This document shows positions 11,842-23,856 of a stretch of 64,000 nt of DNA, one piece after another. Numbering within the stretch: the first letter of the stretch is position 1; each line of letters opens with the position of its first letter. The DNA is from Theristus sp. LFF4_11 (lineage: Eukaryota > Nematoda > Chromadorea > Monhysterida > Xyalidae), in NCBI GenBank assembly GCA_030248135.1, contig JASANC010000699.1, positions 1-64,000 of the forward strand, given 5' to 3'. The notes beneath the pieces were generated by a model that was given only the letters and a program-made list of their open reading frames with translations, ran no database searches and had not been told where the DNA came from. Position numbers and translations under genes: made by a program.

Positions 11842-14800
11842 TCACTCTGCCGCGACGCCAATGGCGTTCAAATGGTCGCGCAACGCGTTCAACTGTTCTT
11901 CGAGTCTGCGTTTGTGCGCGTCGCCGTGTGCTTTCAGGCACTGTTGGCGTAGTGCAGCAATGCGCGCCCTCGAGCCGGCGACATTGTGCAGAATGCGAAT
12001 ATGGCGGTCACCGGCTAAGGCCAGGAAGGCACTGTCCACTGTGAAACACGCTGCTGACAGGCCGCCAACGGACGACGACGCGAACACGTCCGTGATTTGG
12101 TCAAAGTTCATTGGGTGCTGCGTGGTGATCGTGCGCGTGCCCACCAACGGCACTTCGTACACACGCACCGTGGTGCCAAAGGACACGCAGAATGAACTCG
12201 CTGCAAACAAACTTGATGCGCCATCTCAAAGTGACTCGTCAAACATGATGAAACTGCTTTCCTGCGTGCAATAAGTGTTTATGCATGCAATGAGTCGCAG
12301 AACTATAAAAAAAGATAATAAATATGAAGCGACTACATGTACAGCAGTGTATGTATGATCTTTAATTTTGGTCCCGCAACTCAATGCGCGCATAGATAGG
12401 TAAGCAGTTTCATGGATGACACGGGAATTCAAAATTGGTAAAGTGATCAGAGTCTCCTACATAGGGCCGAGTCAGTTAGGCGACTTTGAATTGCTACATA
12501 AAGATTGAAACTACCGTATTACCTCTATTAACCCCCCAAAATAAACCCCCACCACCTCGACAAGTTTCCAAATAATCCCCCCCCCCAAAAATAATCCCCC
12601 ATGGGGGATTATTGGAAACCTGTTTGAAACACATACCCAGCGAATTCAGTGGCTGGTTGCAGTGAAAATGATGAAATTGTGCTACCAAAGGCCCCAAATG
12701 GATGAGTTAATGGTAATTTCATCACAAAAGGCTGTTGTAAAAGGAAATTTCTATGTAGAGTAGAAGTTTCTGCGACTTCCTTCCTGCCATGGAAGGTATT
12801 TTTGCCATTTTGCCCACCCCTAAAAATGGTTTCCAAATAACCCCCCCCCAAAAAATAAACCCCCATCCCAAGAAGTCGCTGAAGAAATAAACCCCCATGG
12901 GGGTTTATTAGAGGTAATACGGTAGTTTTTTCTATTTCTGCTCACGCATTCAGTCGCAGAACTTAAAAAATTGATATTACATCAGTGCTGATTGCTGGAA
13001 CAAAAAATTGTCGCATAAAGGAGCCAAGCGAAGTGTGCGGAGCTATCGCGAATGTGCCATCCATACCGTCTGGTGACATGGCAACACGAACACGCTGAGC
13101 GTCTGCCGATTTCAGTGGTGGCCACGTGCACTCAAGCAACATCACCGGCTCTTCACCTGAGAAAAATGAACGAAACGTTTATCACAAACGTTTAACACCG
13201 TTTGCAAATAAGAGTGGGGGGGGGGGGGGGTCTAGCGCTACATGGAAAGTTTTTAAACCAATGTGCAGGGACATTCTACTAATCAAGGCGCTTCAGGTTT
13301 ACCCCCTGAGTACCCCCTGATAATGCGTATAAAGGTCGTTTTTAGGATGCGGAAGTTAAAAATCCTCGATTTTTTGCGATTTTTCGCAAAGTGTACCTTT
13401 TTAGCCCTACCGTATCTCGTTGTTGCACAGTTTCTGGAACCTCACACAGTATTCACGTGAAAAATCTTGCGGAGTTCTTTAAGGCCCTGTATCAATGAGC
13501 CCATGCAAGGGGGTCCCTGAGGCGCTACGACGATAGTTAAAATTACTTTTTTTGAAAAAATTACGTCATTTTTTAAAACATTGTTTTAAAATCATAAACA
13601 CAAATTTTTGATTTTCATTTTTGGTTCTACAGGGGGGTTTTCGCGGTCGCTGAATTCGAATCTGGCCCTAGATTTTTGCCCCGGGCATTTTTTTGCTTAA
13701 AAATGGGGCGAAAACACATTTTTTTGCGTTTTCAGTGTTTTTTGTTTTAATATTTTAATTTTATGCGTGGATTTTGTTTTAAAAGATACTTTATAATAAA
13801 TTTACGACCGCTGTACTTGAATCAGTTTTTATATTTCGCAATTGACCACTTGCTCACCTAAAAAAATAGGTAAAATGTTGATTTTTTTGCTTTTTTCATA
13901 TGTTTTCGTTTCACAATGAAAAAATCAGTTCAGAAACAACCTTTAATTTTAAATTTTAATTCTCCAGGAAGGTTTTCGGGGTCGCTGAATTTGAATCTGA
14001 CCTTAGATTTTTGTCCCGGGCTTTTTTTGCCCAAAATTGCGTTTTTCAGTGTTTTTTGTTTTAATATTTTATTTTTTTTGCGTGGATTTTGTTTTAAAAG
14101 ATACTTTATAATAAATTTACGACCGCTGTACTTGAATCAGTTTTTATATTTGCAATTGACCACTTGCTCACCTAAAAAATGGGTAAAACGTTTTTGCTTT
14201 TTCCATATGTTTTCGTTTCACAGTGAAAAAATCAGTTCAGAAATAACCTTTAATTTTCAATTTTAATTCCCCAGGAGGGTTTTCGAGATCGATAAATTTG
14301 AATCTGACCTTAGATTTTTGCCTCGGGCATTTTTCCCCAAAAATTGGGCAAAAACATTTTTTGCGTTTTCCAGTGTTTTTTGTTTTAATTTGTAATTTTA
14401 AGTGTGGGTTTTTATTTAAAAAACTATTTTCTAATATCTTTACAACTGCTGTACTTGAATCCGTTATTATTTTTTATAACGGACCACTTTCTCACCTAAA
14501 AATTGGTTAAACATGATTTTTTTGCCGTTTTCAGACGTTTTCGTTTCATACTAATAAATAAGTTTGAAAACAATTTTTAAAACCACTTCCTAGAAATTCC
14601 CGACTGCGCCTCATCCAAATCTGAAGTCAAATTTTACAACTGCCCCATTATTAACCCTTATAAATGGGTAAAAATGGGTATAAATGGTCTTTCTGTAGAC
14701 GTTTTCTTTTTTGTGTTTGATAGACTTGTAAATTGTTGTTAATTTGTCCTCAAAAATTTTTATACGCCACTGAAGTTGAATCATTTTTTGTTTTTTAAAA

Positions 14801-17800
14801 CTGGCGCTTTTTATTTGCCCCAATTTTACCTAGTTGGGTAAAAACTGTCACTTTCAGCTTTTTGTTTGAAACTTACGTTATGAATGGTTTTGCGTTTCTT
14901 TGATGCTTGAGATTGATGAAGTCAAGTCTGCTGTCATGTACCGAGACGAGTGTTTTACCCCAAAAAAGTAAAAAGTGGGGCAAAAACATAAGGGTAAGTG
15001 TATATTATGTTCATTTCATTTCAGTCTCTCAGTCTTGAGAAAAAAACCTGAGAACTTTAGAAAATAAAAAACTGATGGAAATCAAATACACTAACTGACT
15101 AGAATACAGACCTTTTTAACCTTTACAAGCCTTGTTTTTCTCAAAAGGCAAAAAGGCCTGCAATAAGGCAAGCGCATAAGTATTTACCTTTTGGGTTAAA
15201 ACACTAGTTTAGGTGCATGACGACGTGAATTCATCAATCTCAAGCATCAAAGAAACGCAAAACCATTCATAACGTAAGTTTCAAACAAAAAGCTGAAATT
15301 GACAGTTTTTACCCAACTACCGTATTACCTCTAATAAACCCCATGGGGGTTTATTTCTTCAGCGACTTCTGGGGGTGGAGGTTTATTTTGGGGGGGGATT
15401 ATTTTGGGGGGGGGGTTTATTTGGAAACCATTTTTAGGGGTGGGCAAAATGGCAAAAATACCTTCCATGGCAGGAAGGAAGTCGCAGAAACTTCTACTTT
15501 TCACAGAGATTTCCTTTTGTAACAGCCTTTTGTAATGAAATTACCACTAACTCATCCCTTTGGGGCCTTTGGTAGCACAATTTCACCAATGTCACTGCAT
15601 TCAGCCACTGAATTCGCTAGGTATGTGTTTCAAACAGGTTTCTAATAAACCCCATGGGGGAGGGGGGATTATTTGGAAACTTGTCGAGGGGGTGGGGGTT
15701 TATTTTTGGGGGGGGGGTTTAATTTTGGGGGGGGGTTTAATAGAGGTAATACGGTAGGTAAAATTGGGGTACATAAAAAGCGCCAGTTTTAAAAACCAAA
15801 AACAGATTCAACTTCAGTGGCGTATAAAAATTTTTGAGGACAAATTAACAACAATTTACAAGTCTATCAAACACAAAAATGAAAACGTCTACAGAAAGAT
15901 CTTTCACGTGAATACTGTGTGAGGTTCAACTGTGCAACAATGAGATACGGTAAGGCTAAAAAGGTACACTTTGCGAAAAATCGCAAAAAATCGAGGTTTT
16001 TTTAACTTCCGCACCCTAAAAACGACCTTTATAGGCATAATCAGGGGTACTCAGGGGGTAAACCTGAAGCGCCTTGATTAGCAGAATGTCCCTGCACCCT
16101 TGGTTTAAAAACTTTTCCATGTAGCGCTAGACCCCCCACTCTTATTTGCAAACGGTGTTAATTTTTCGCTGGCAATTAGACACACGGCACGCGTGATCAG
16201 GCACCTTGTGCGTAGCGAATGTCCGTGTCCCACACGCGGCAAGTGCCGTCCTTGGAGGCGCTCACCATTCGGGCAGAGTCTTGCGAGAAAGCAAACGACA
16301 ACACGCCCGAATTGTGACCCTGAAAAACATGAAACGGCTCAGTGCATCATTTATTGGCGTAACTCAGTGAGCACTGAGAAGCACACCTTCAACTCAAAAG
16401 CGCGTTTCACTTCGCGAAAGCTGCCAGCGCGATCGAACGCCACGTGCCAGACTTTGACGTCAGGCGTGAAGCCGCTGGCAGCAACGAAACGCGCGCACGG
16501 TGAGACGGCCGCGTGGTGGAGCACGTTCTGCTTGCTGTTCCAAGTGTGCAGCGTGCTGCCACCGAGGTCGTACACGGCCAACTCGGCGTCACTCGACGCT
16601 GACATCACAAAGTGACCTGTGTCACAGCAAACAGAGTCACTGCTCCGGTTCGCTTCTGCGCTTCTGTACAAACAAAGTGGCACCAAACTGAAGATCTGGT
16701 GCCTGAGCACGGGCCGTTTTCAAAGGAAATGCCGTGAGCTCGGTGCGACACGTTTGCAAAAGTCAGCAGTGCTTGATGCACGCAGTGTCACCGTTGCACG
16801 CAAAGCCAATGTGCGTGATGTCTCGCTGGTGCACCGCCTCGAACGTGACGCCCTCAACCGGCTGCACCCTGTACGCCGCCGTTGTCTCCTTCTTCACGAG
16901 TTTAAAGAACGCCAGTCGATTGTCACGAGCGAGGTGTGCCAGCAGCGACCGTGAGTCCGGCCCGAACCGGATCAGACTGGCATGGTCAAGTTCGATCTGA
17001 GCCCGCGAGCTCCGGTGGTCACGTGACGACAGCTCGCGACACGACCACACGATCAGCGTGCGATCACCTGCAGCGAGCATGGGCAAACGTGAACGTGCGC
17101 TCGTCGAATGCTGTCAGTCATCTGCGCTGGCCACACTGACGCAGCACGCCGTAGCACAGTTGTTGTTTTTGAACACGTGAAAACGACATTTTCAGTGCTA
17201 GCTATATGACTTCAGCTACAAGTTCATGAATGCGTGGCGCACAAAGTTGTGGAATATTTGAAGTGCCCTGGGCAAACGCCACCCGCACAAACCACTGGTG
17301 CTGGCAAGCAGTTTGCCATTCGATGCAAAGTCCATGTCGAGCACCGGATGGCTGTGCCCCTTCAAGTTCGAAGCCAGCCACGCGTGCGTGAAATCATCCC
17401 TGTGGCCGCTCTTTTGACTGTCTACGAATCTTGAGCCAGCTTTTTTGCCGGTCGCCTTCTGAAACGGATCACTAATGACAGTCCTCTATCATATGACATT
17501 AGCTGACTGGTCTGGTGGGTGACGTGACGGTCGCAAGAATTCTGGGCATGTCTGGACTCCGCCTCCACAGAAGCATGCATCATGTGGTCACCAACTCCTC
17601 CCCCACAGAAGCATGCATCATGTGGTCACCAACTCCTCCCCCACAGAAGCATGCATCATGTGGTCACCAACCAGCCAGCTAATTGCCTATATGGAAATAA
17701 CTAGAGACCGGTCATACCTGACGTATGCGCATACGGCACGTCACTTTAGGTCCCGTGTTATTGCATACTGCCGTTCATACCTGACGTACGTCGACTTACG

Positions 17801-18165
17801 CCAGCATACTTTTTATTTATTTTTTACGCCAGCATACGTCAGGTAACGGGCCTCAAGCTGATTGAGCGGAAGCATTTGCGCGTACTGGATAACTGGAAGA
17901 GACTGTTTCACAACACAGCGATATCTAGCTTGCTCATTCGTTGACTATTTTACGACTGGACAACAAGTAAAAGATGGCGGGCTACTTTTTGCAGCGACTG
18001 CGTGATGGCGCCGTTGTGAGTGTGTGTGTCGGTGTTGTGTGCGTCGTGCACATGGTGCGCCGTGCTCTGCGGTGTGAGCAGTTTGCGAGCGAGCACGGAC
18101 ATCGCGAGCACGACGACTGCCCCTGCGACGCACGTCACAGCAACCGTCAACAGCTGCACATCCAT
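11842..18165 (-). CDS. TBL2: TBL2-like WD40 protein, ER membrane anchored, 7 exons
   Basis: Transducin beta-like 2 is an ER-membrane WD-repeat protein linked in vertebrates to PERK/stress signalling. Exons from 5' to 3': 17986-18165, 17293-17458, 16792-17067, 16387-16616, 16205-16319, 13067-13156, 11842-12200. All phases match, giving about 471 codons. The start MDVQLLTVAVTC opens an N-terminal hydrophobic anchor (residues about 5-28). WD-type blocks follow: GHSHPVLDMDFASNGKLLAS, DRTLIVW, the signature SRDHRSSRAQIELDHASLIR, GHFVMSASSD, the highly characteristic AAVSPCARFVAASGFTPDVK, REVKRAFELKGHNSGVLSFA, and KDGTCRVWDTD. The C-terminus has ALAGDRHIRILHN and a short helical tail (RRLEEQLNALRDHLNAIG). 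Order and spacing agree with the human protein as I remember it. Intron 5 holds a 2.96 kb TTAA-flanked element, intron 6 a TACCGTATTACC element, and intron 1 a 38-bp minisatellite. Confidence 0.92.
12380..12985. repeat. Dispersed intronic repeat copy 2, split by a MITE
   Basis: Motifs of the repeat at 9990-10175 reappear in the same order (GGGAATTCAAAATTGGTAAA, then ACATAAAGATTGAAAC), stop at 12511, and resume after the inserted TACCGTATTACC element with CAGTCGCAGAAC and AAAAAATTGATATTACAT. In copy 1 the two halves are contiguous, so this copy shows the pre-insertion structure of the MITE target. Confidence 0.65.
12512..12924. mobile_element. TACCGTATTACC family element, copy 2
   Basis: The left end TACCGTATTACCTC and right end GAGGTAATACGGTA are inverted, with ATAAACCCCC arrays at both sides and the shared core (12600-12800). 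It is inserted into an older dispersed repeat, in TBL2 intron 6. Its core is in the same orientation as copy 1. Confidence 0.8.
13196..16157. mobile_element. TTAA-flanked foldback transposon, 2.96 kb, in TBL2 intron 5
   Basis: The element begins CACCGTTTGCAAATAAGAG and ends with the exact inverse, CTCTTATTTGCAAACGGTG. It is bounded by TTAA on both sides (13192-13195 and 16158-16161), the target duplication of piggyBac-type elements. The terminal inverted repeats run about 260 bp (13196-13460 against 15905-16157). Inside are three tandem units of about 300 bp (13610-14520), each with a TGCTGTACTTGAATC-like motif, further inverted sequence (14630-14990 against 15190-15320 and 15760-15900), and a complete TACCGTATTACC copy. 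No transposase is visible, so it is non-autonomous. Confidence 0.85.
15318..15756. mobile_element. TACCGTATTACC family element, copy 3 (nested)
   Basis: It is a complete copy with both inverted ends and the shared core in the opposite orientation to copies 1 and 2. It is inserted within the internal inverted repeat of the TTAA element at 13196-16157: the sequence reading AGTTTTTACCCAACTA on the left resumes as TAGGTAAAATTGGGG on the right. It is therefore younger than the host element. Confidence 0.8.
17566..17671. repeat. 38-bp minisatellite, about 2.8 units, TBL2 intron 1
   Basis: Three consecutive units start at about 17566, 17604 and 17642. Each holds CACAGAAGCATGCATCATG followed by TGGTCACCAACTCCTCCCC. 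The units are virtually identical, which indicates recent amplification. Each unit contains the palindrome GCATGC and a GGTCACC palindrome-like motif. Confidence 0.9.
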
Positions 18166-20097
18166 CAGTGCACGCACATGCACTGTGTAACACGCACGCA
18201 ATCGGTTGAGTTCCACTCGATAATGACATGGAAAGTATAAGCAAGAAAGTAACATGAGACTCATTTGCAGAATCGAAACTGCTGCTTCACATGTAACCGA
18301 GACGTTCACAGACAAAACTGGGCGCCAATCTTCGTTTATACCAATCCTGGATACTCGCATGAAAGAAAATAAAACAGAAGCGCTGAAATCTGACCAAAAA
18401 CAAAACAATGAATGCCTAAACAACGCATCAATTAACTTTGAATGAAATAATATTGGGGGAGTTCACTGCCGCACCTCCCACGAGAAACAAATGCTTTATA
18501 AATATCCAATTAACAACGAAAAGCGTGTCATCCACCCACCCACAAAAAACAAAACATCAAAATCAACAAATAGCTCAAGAAATACAAGAACAGCCGTAAA
18601 TACGATAAGTAAACCGACGGAATTTAAAAAAATCAAATTCAGATTCCTTGAACACTGCGGTTATTTAAACAAAACTGCATTTTTCAGCATGATTTGCACA
18701 AAGAAAATATACAGGATAAGGGAAATGAATAGTCCCCAATATATCCTCTGATACTCAACTAACAAAAAACAGAAAAATTCAAACATAAACACCACGTTCA
18801 GAAGGTATCGCAGTCAATAATAATAGCAGGAACTTTCCACTTGGCAAACCACGTGAATTACTGTTGATAATGCGCCGATTTTGTTTTCTGAATGCGACTC
18901 GCTGAAATCAGTGGTGAAAAAAATTGTTGCTAAAATTGTGACTGAGCAACTTGCGCAAACCAACCAGCTCATCTGTCTACCTGACACCGAAAACCGAACA
19001 ACAATAGAAAATGTAAATCTCACACGTAAAACATCTGGACAAAAACTGCACGATATGAACCAAACGGTGAGTGACAAAAACGCAAGAAACAGTGCTTGCA
19101 CTAGTTGTAAGGACAGAAAACAGAACACAGCGTGCCAGACCGTTAAAAACAACCAACAATCACAAAAAGATTCACAGTCGAATGTGCAACTGTGCAAACA
19201 CAAACTCATAGTTTGCACATGCGGCTCACTGGCAACAAAACAAAGAGTGCACAAAAAACAACAACACATGCTAAATCACACCAACAATCCACAAATACAA
19301 AACTGCATTACACTGCATCCATTCATTTGCTTGCACTGCAACAGAAGTTAGGCATCACAAACAAACATCGAGTTCAATGTCCAGGATTGGAAGGTGAATT
19401 TAGGCAGACAGAAACGAGTGCAAATCACGACCGTGATGTTAGGAATCAGATTGATGGGTGCGAGCGAATAAATCAATGAAAAATGATAGCTGTTTCGAAA
19501 CATGGGACTGAACGGCGACGTCAAGTGAAAAGTTCCAGAAAAAAACAACAACGAAAACAATAAATAAATACCCACACTCAACACACTGAATTCACATCTG
19601 AGATGCTGTGAACATAAATATTTGTTGCTGACATGGCCAAAACACAAAAAACTGCACGTCAATCAAACAAATCCACTTGGGTGCGGTTTACTACAATACC
19701 AATGCAGAATGCTCAGATGTTAAAATCTGACCAATGCTGCTTACTAAAAACAACGTTACAGAAAACCGGAACAGAAAACGTTCAATAAGAACCATCGAAT
19801 CAACTGACGAATAACGACCAAAGGTGAGATGCTGCAACGACGGCATACGACGGCGGCAGATCACATGGCTGAAAACAAGTGTAATTTTACGTCTCAAAAA
19901 TGTGGGTGCACGAGAACAAAAAGTTCTGGTACCTCACTCAGTCAACTGGTGAAATGGGTTTTGTGAAAAATAATTGCAGACAAACATTCATTCAATGAAT
20001 CCATCAAAAACACGACCATAGCAGTGTTAGTGAAAAGAGCGGGGTGAGTCGAGTAACGAACGAACCAAAAGAGAACTAAAAAGTGTTTGGTGTTGTG
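18166..20097. other. Intergenic interval TBL2-RER1
   Basis: About 1.9 kb separates the RER1 stop codon from the TBL2 start; both genes are on the minus strand. The plus strand is A-rich, so the minus-strand transcript would be U-rich, as in a 3' untranslated region. A 156-codon plus-strand open frame (18881-19351) rich in Asn, Gln, Lys and Thr is the longest here but has no recognisable domain and probably reflects composition. No RNA gene or mobile element was recognised. Confidence 0.4.
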
Positions 20098-21537
20098 TTA
20101 GCGAATGAAAGTGGTGCCGGCCGCGAACGCACTTTGTGCTGGCGACGCAGGCTGCTGCGTGGGCACGGCCGCCGCTGCCGGGTTGTCTGTTGGCGCAGCA
20201 CGCTTCTGATGAACCGGCTTGCCGTATGTCAACGGGATGTACCGGTAACGTATCATATGCTGCAAGTGAACGCAAATACTTTGGCATAGTTGCAAATCAA
20301 AACAACAGCAACAAGCAGCAAAACAAAACAGCCAACTGTTTCACCAGTGTCTGCAACTTGAATGACCTTGATCTGTCGTTTCATGGTCAATATGAACAGC
20401 ACAATGAAGTACATGACGAGAATGGGCCAGAAAACTGGAATATTGAACACTTCAAAAAACGTCAACACAAACGCCACAAAGATGCCCTTCGTTGCCGAAT
20501 ACCTGCATCATCATTGATTGCTGTTTCTGTTTCCCATGTTTTTTTCCACGTGATATAATGAACAATAATATAAAAATAATATGAAGAATTAGCACGAACA
20601 CCAAGCATACCAAAATTTGAACTCTGGTAATCTGCGCATGAATGGTCGGAATTCGTCAGTTTGTCTGGTTGGTAGCGATGGACCATCTTCTTCTTCTAAA
20701 CCAAGAAGGAAAACAAATTTTGAACAGAAAAAATGAAAACAGCAGACAGATTAGCTTATTAGCAAGCCGAACTGCTAAACTGGTCAGACGAAAAAGCTAA
20801 ATGCGTCTTTCATACCGCTGTCGAAATCCAGATGCGGGTCGATCTTGGGCGTCAGAAATGCGATGAACAGATTCAAATGATAGATGCCTAGAGCGTACGT
20901 CACAATGTAGAAACCCTGTAACGTCAGCCGACAGCACACTATTAAAAACCAGAAACACAGGAAAACGTGATGCGAGTTGCAAGAAAAAGCAAAGAATCTG
21001 AACGAGACTGCGCGAAACCTGGATGTAGACGACGCGACACATGTAAAGAAAACCAAACATCACTGTAGACACCCATCTGATCGTGACGTACGGAGTCCAT
21101 CGGTCCAAAAACACTTGGTAGTACTGCAATTTTTTACTTTGTTTATTTCAGTGATCAGTAACGATGTAACGATGTAACGATGTACTAAAGTACAGTACTA
21201 AAACATACTAATAACTTGGTCTAAGCCGGGTCTCGAATTAAAGCGACGAAACCCGCCAGGCATAAGTAAGGTTGAGCCTATAGGAATAACACCCAACTCT
21301 TAAACCCCCCCCCCCTCCCCGTTAAGGTATCTACATGAAAAGTAGTGTCAAACTTTCAGTGTTTTGTGTGTTCACAAATACAATTTCAAAATGTTTTTAT
21401 TGTCACAAGTTAACTATCTAAACTTTTGAACAAGAAACTTGTTAAAATACCATTAGCGCTTGTGAACCAACCAGCCCAATACTGCGGAACAGACGAACAA
21501 TGATGTTAGGCTGCGAATGGAGCACGTCGTCGTCCAT
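20098..21537 (-). CDS. RER1: RER1, ER retention/retrieval receptor, complete, 6 exons
   Basis: RER1 is a four-span Golgi/ER membrane protein that returns escaped ER membrane proteins and unassembled subunits to the ER. Exons from 5' to 3': 21472-21537, 21019-21123, 20816-20915, 20611-20695, 20367-20502, 20098-20259. Every junction keeps phase, giving 218 codons (217 aa; human about 196). Recognisable blocks in order: [78 protein letters not shown], and [14 protein letters not shown]. These follow human RER1 almost residue by residue as I recall it. The tail after the last block is a longer Ala/Pro/Gln-rich extension ending TFIR and is not the usual short basic end. The start [11 protein letters not shown] is supported by the in-frame junction FRSIGL|YYQVFLD. 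Confidence 0.95.
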
Positions 21538-22481
21538 TCTGTTTTTGTGTCTTCCTGTTTACAATTGAAATTATGAAAGAACTGAACGACTCAACGATTA
21601 ATTGTTCCAGATGGATATGTATGAAGCATAGTTGTTCCAGAGCTGGCGTGTGGGTGGGGGGCCTAGCATAGTTGTTTTAGAGCCGGGGGGGGTACACCCC
21701 CCAGAGCACCCGAGACCTCCGCGTGGGGGGGGGGGGGGTGGGGGGGGGCCCCCGACACCCACCCCCCAAAACCTGACACTGGACCATTCACTCACACCCA
21801 GTACCGTGGGCCCAAAAAAAATTTCGAGGGGGGGGGGGGGCAAAAAAAAGGCCAACCATCGCCAGGGGGGGGGGGGGCAAAAAAAGGGGGGGGGCCCCAT
21901 GACAATTTTTCGCTTAAATTTTGAAGGAAAAACGCTAAATTTTCTGCAAAATCGTTGAAATTACAATGAAGATGGTCAAGTTATCATATATTCAGCTTAT
22001 ATTATGGACTTTATAGACAAAAAATCATGATTTTCGAAAAAATTTTAGGTGTGCAGAAAATTTTGGGGGGGGGTGTCCGCCAGACAAAATTTCATGGGGG
22101 GGGGGGGGGTGTCGACCAAATTTTCGAGGGGGGGTACGATGGGGGGTGCCCGGTTTAGGGGGGGGCGGCCCCCCCCCCCCCCGCGGTCCGGGTGGGGGGG
22201 GTCCCCCCCCCCCCCCCCCCGGTACCCACCCCCCTCGAAATTTGCTAGACCCTCGGGGGCTGCACGGGATCGCACGGGTAATACCAAATTTTTGCCTTGG
22301 AAAAACACAGAAATTCTTGTGAAATACAGAATATTTTGTGCAAACAAGCTGCTTGTTTGGTCAGAAACAACAAAATCTATGCAGGGACAGACACAAACGT
22401 CAAGAAAAATGCAAAAATTGCGGTATATTTTGGAAAAAATTGAGATGAGATTGACCACCGTGAGGGGGGGGTGCGATCTAG

Positions 22482-23856
22482 GGTTGTTAAAAAAACAAAA
22501 ATCGTCATTTTTGTTTTTTTTTTAAATTTTTTTTTTAAAAATTCAAAAATCAAAGTTGTGCTAAATCAATCAGGGAGTCGGGGCACCGTGCCACCCCCCC
22601 CCCTAAAACCGGGCACCCCCCCCCCCCCCATCGGACCCCCCCTCGAAAATTTGGCCGACACCCCCCCCCCCACACCCCCCATGAAATTTTGCCTAAAGCT
22701 TCATTACTAAAGCGCACGCGCACGGGCATCGGCATGCTCATGCTCATGATCCACTAGCGCGCGTGCACACGCTCCGGCCCCAATAAGAACTTGTTCAAAA
22801 TGCAATTGTTCTGACATTTTCCTTCTTGAAAAGGCTTGGCTTAGGTTAGGATTAGGTCAGGATTATGGATTATGTTTAGCTTAAAATTAGGCTTTAGGAT
22901 TAGGTTTTGGTTTAGGTCAGTTTAGGCAACGTCGGCCAACATCAGTGGTTTGATTTAGTACGACAGGCCAACCAAATTTTGTCTGGCGGAGACCCCCCCC
23001 CCCAAAATTTTCCGTACACACTAAATTTTTTTTCGAAAATCATGATTTTTTGTCTATAAAGTCCATAATATAAGCTGAATATATAATAATAATATAAATT
23101 CTGTGGACCCCCCCCCACAGAAAATTTTGAAAAAACGCACCCCCCCATGGGACCTCCATGGGTGGGGTCCCACGTTACCATAGGTTGGACCCCCCCCTCA
23201 CTTTTTGGTCGGCACCCCCCCCCCCCACGGCACCATACCCCCCCTTCGAAAGTTGTTTTGGGCCCACGGTACTGAGTCCGAAGAACCACATATGATATGC
23301 AAGCGCCTCCCGAATGACTCCCGTATGGCGGAACTTTGCAGATTTTGTTTTGGTGACCTCAATTACCCCTTTTCCAAACCGTCACCATGCCTCTTCTTGT
23401 GTTTTGACCTCCAAAACGTCACTAATTGTCCCCAGCTAAGCTAATGCTGAAGTGAAGACAAACATACCGCCTTGAAATTCGATCAATTCTTCGTGATGGT
23501 GTCGCGACACCATCAGAAGAATTGATCGAATTTCAAGGGCGGTATGTTTGTCTTCACTTTAGCATTAGCTTAGCTGAGGGACAATTAGTGACGTTTTGGG
23601 AGGTCAAAACACAAGAAGAGGCATGGTGACGGTTTGAAAAAGTGGGTAATTGAGGTCACCAAAACAAAATCTGCAAAGTTTCCGCCATACAAGGGAGTCA
23701 TTCGGGAGGCGCTTGCATATCATATGTGGTTCTTCGGACTCCCTGAAAATTGATTTAGCACAACTTTGATTTTTTTAAATTTTTTTTTAAAAAATAAAAT
23801 TTTTAAAAAAAACAAAAAATGACGATTTTTGTTGTTTTTTTAACAACCCTACAGAT
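22482..23856. mobile_element. Palindromic element with TAGGGTTGTT ends, interrupted
   Basis: Left end TAGGGTTGTTAAAAAAAC faces the inverted right end ending AACAACCCTA. The inner arms are nearly perfect: 23275-23504 mirrors 23505-23741 around the centre GTCGCGAC. About 690 bp of G/C-run repeat (22581-23274) is inserted in the left arm after GGGAGTC, so the original was a roughly 680-bp palindrome. A half copy from the centre to the right end is at 29036-29356. Ends resemble hAT elements, but no transposase is present. Confidence 0.7.
22830..22930. repeat. Degenerate TTAGG(N) tract, copy 1
   Basis: Variants of TTAGG and TTTAGG are packed here (GGCTTAGGTTAGGATTAGG and following). The tract is always preceded by a GC-rich segment with CGCACGCGCACGGGCATCGG and GCATGCTCATGCTCATGATC. 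Further copies lie at 30585-30680 and 32110-32215 with the same neighbour, so this is a dispersed repeat containing telomere-like units rather than a telomere. Confidence 0.6.

Noticed and set aside
18881..19351. 156-codon plus-strand open frame between TBL2 and RER1
   Set aside because: The product is rich in Asn, Gln, Lys and Thr as expected from A-rich DNA, has no domain, and the region is likely the 3' untranslated region of RER1 on the other strand.
21598..22458. Long open frames in the G/C-run block
   Set aside because: They translate to Gly/Pro runs from homopolymers on both strands and overlap repeat families.
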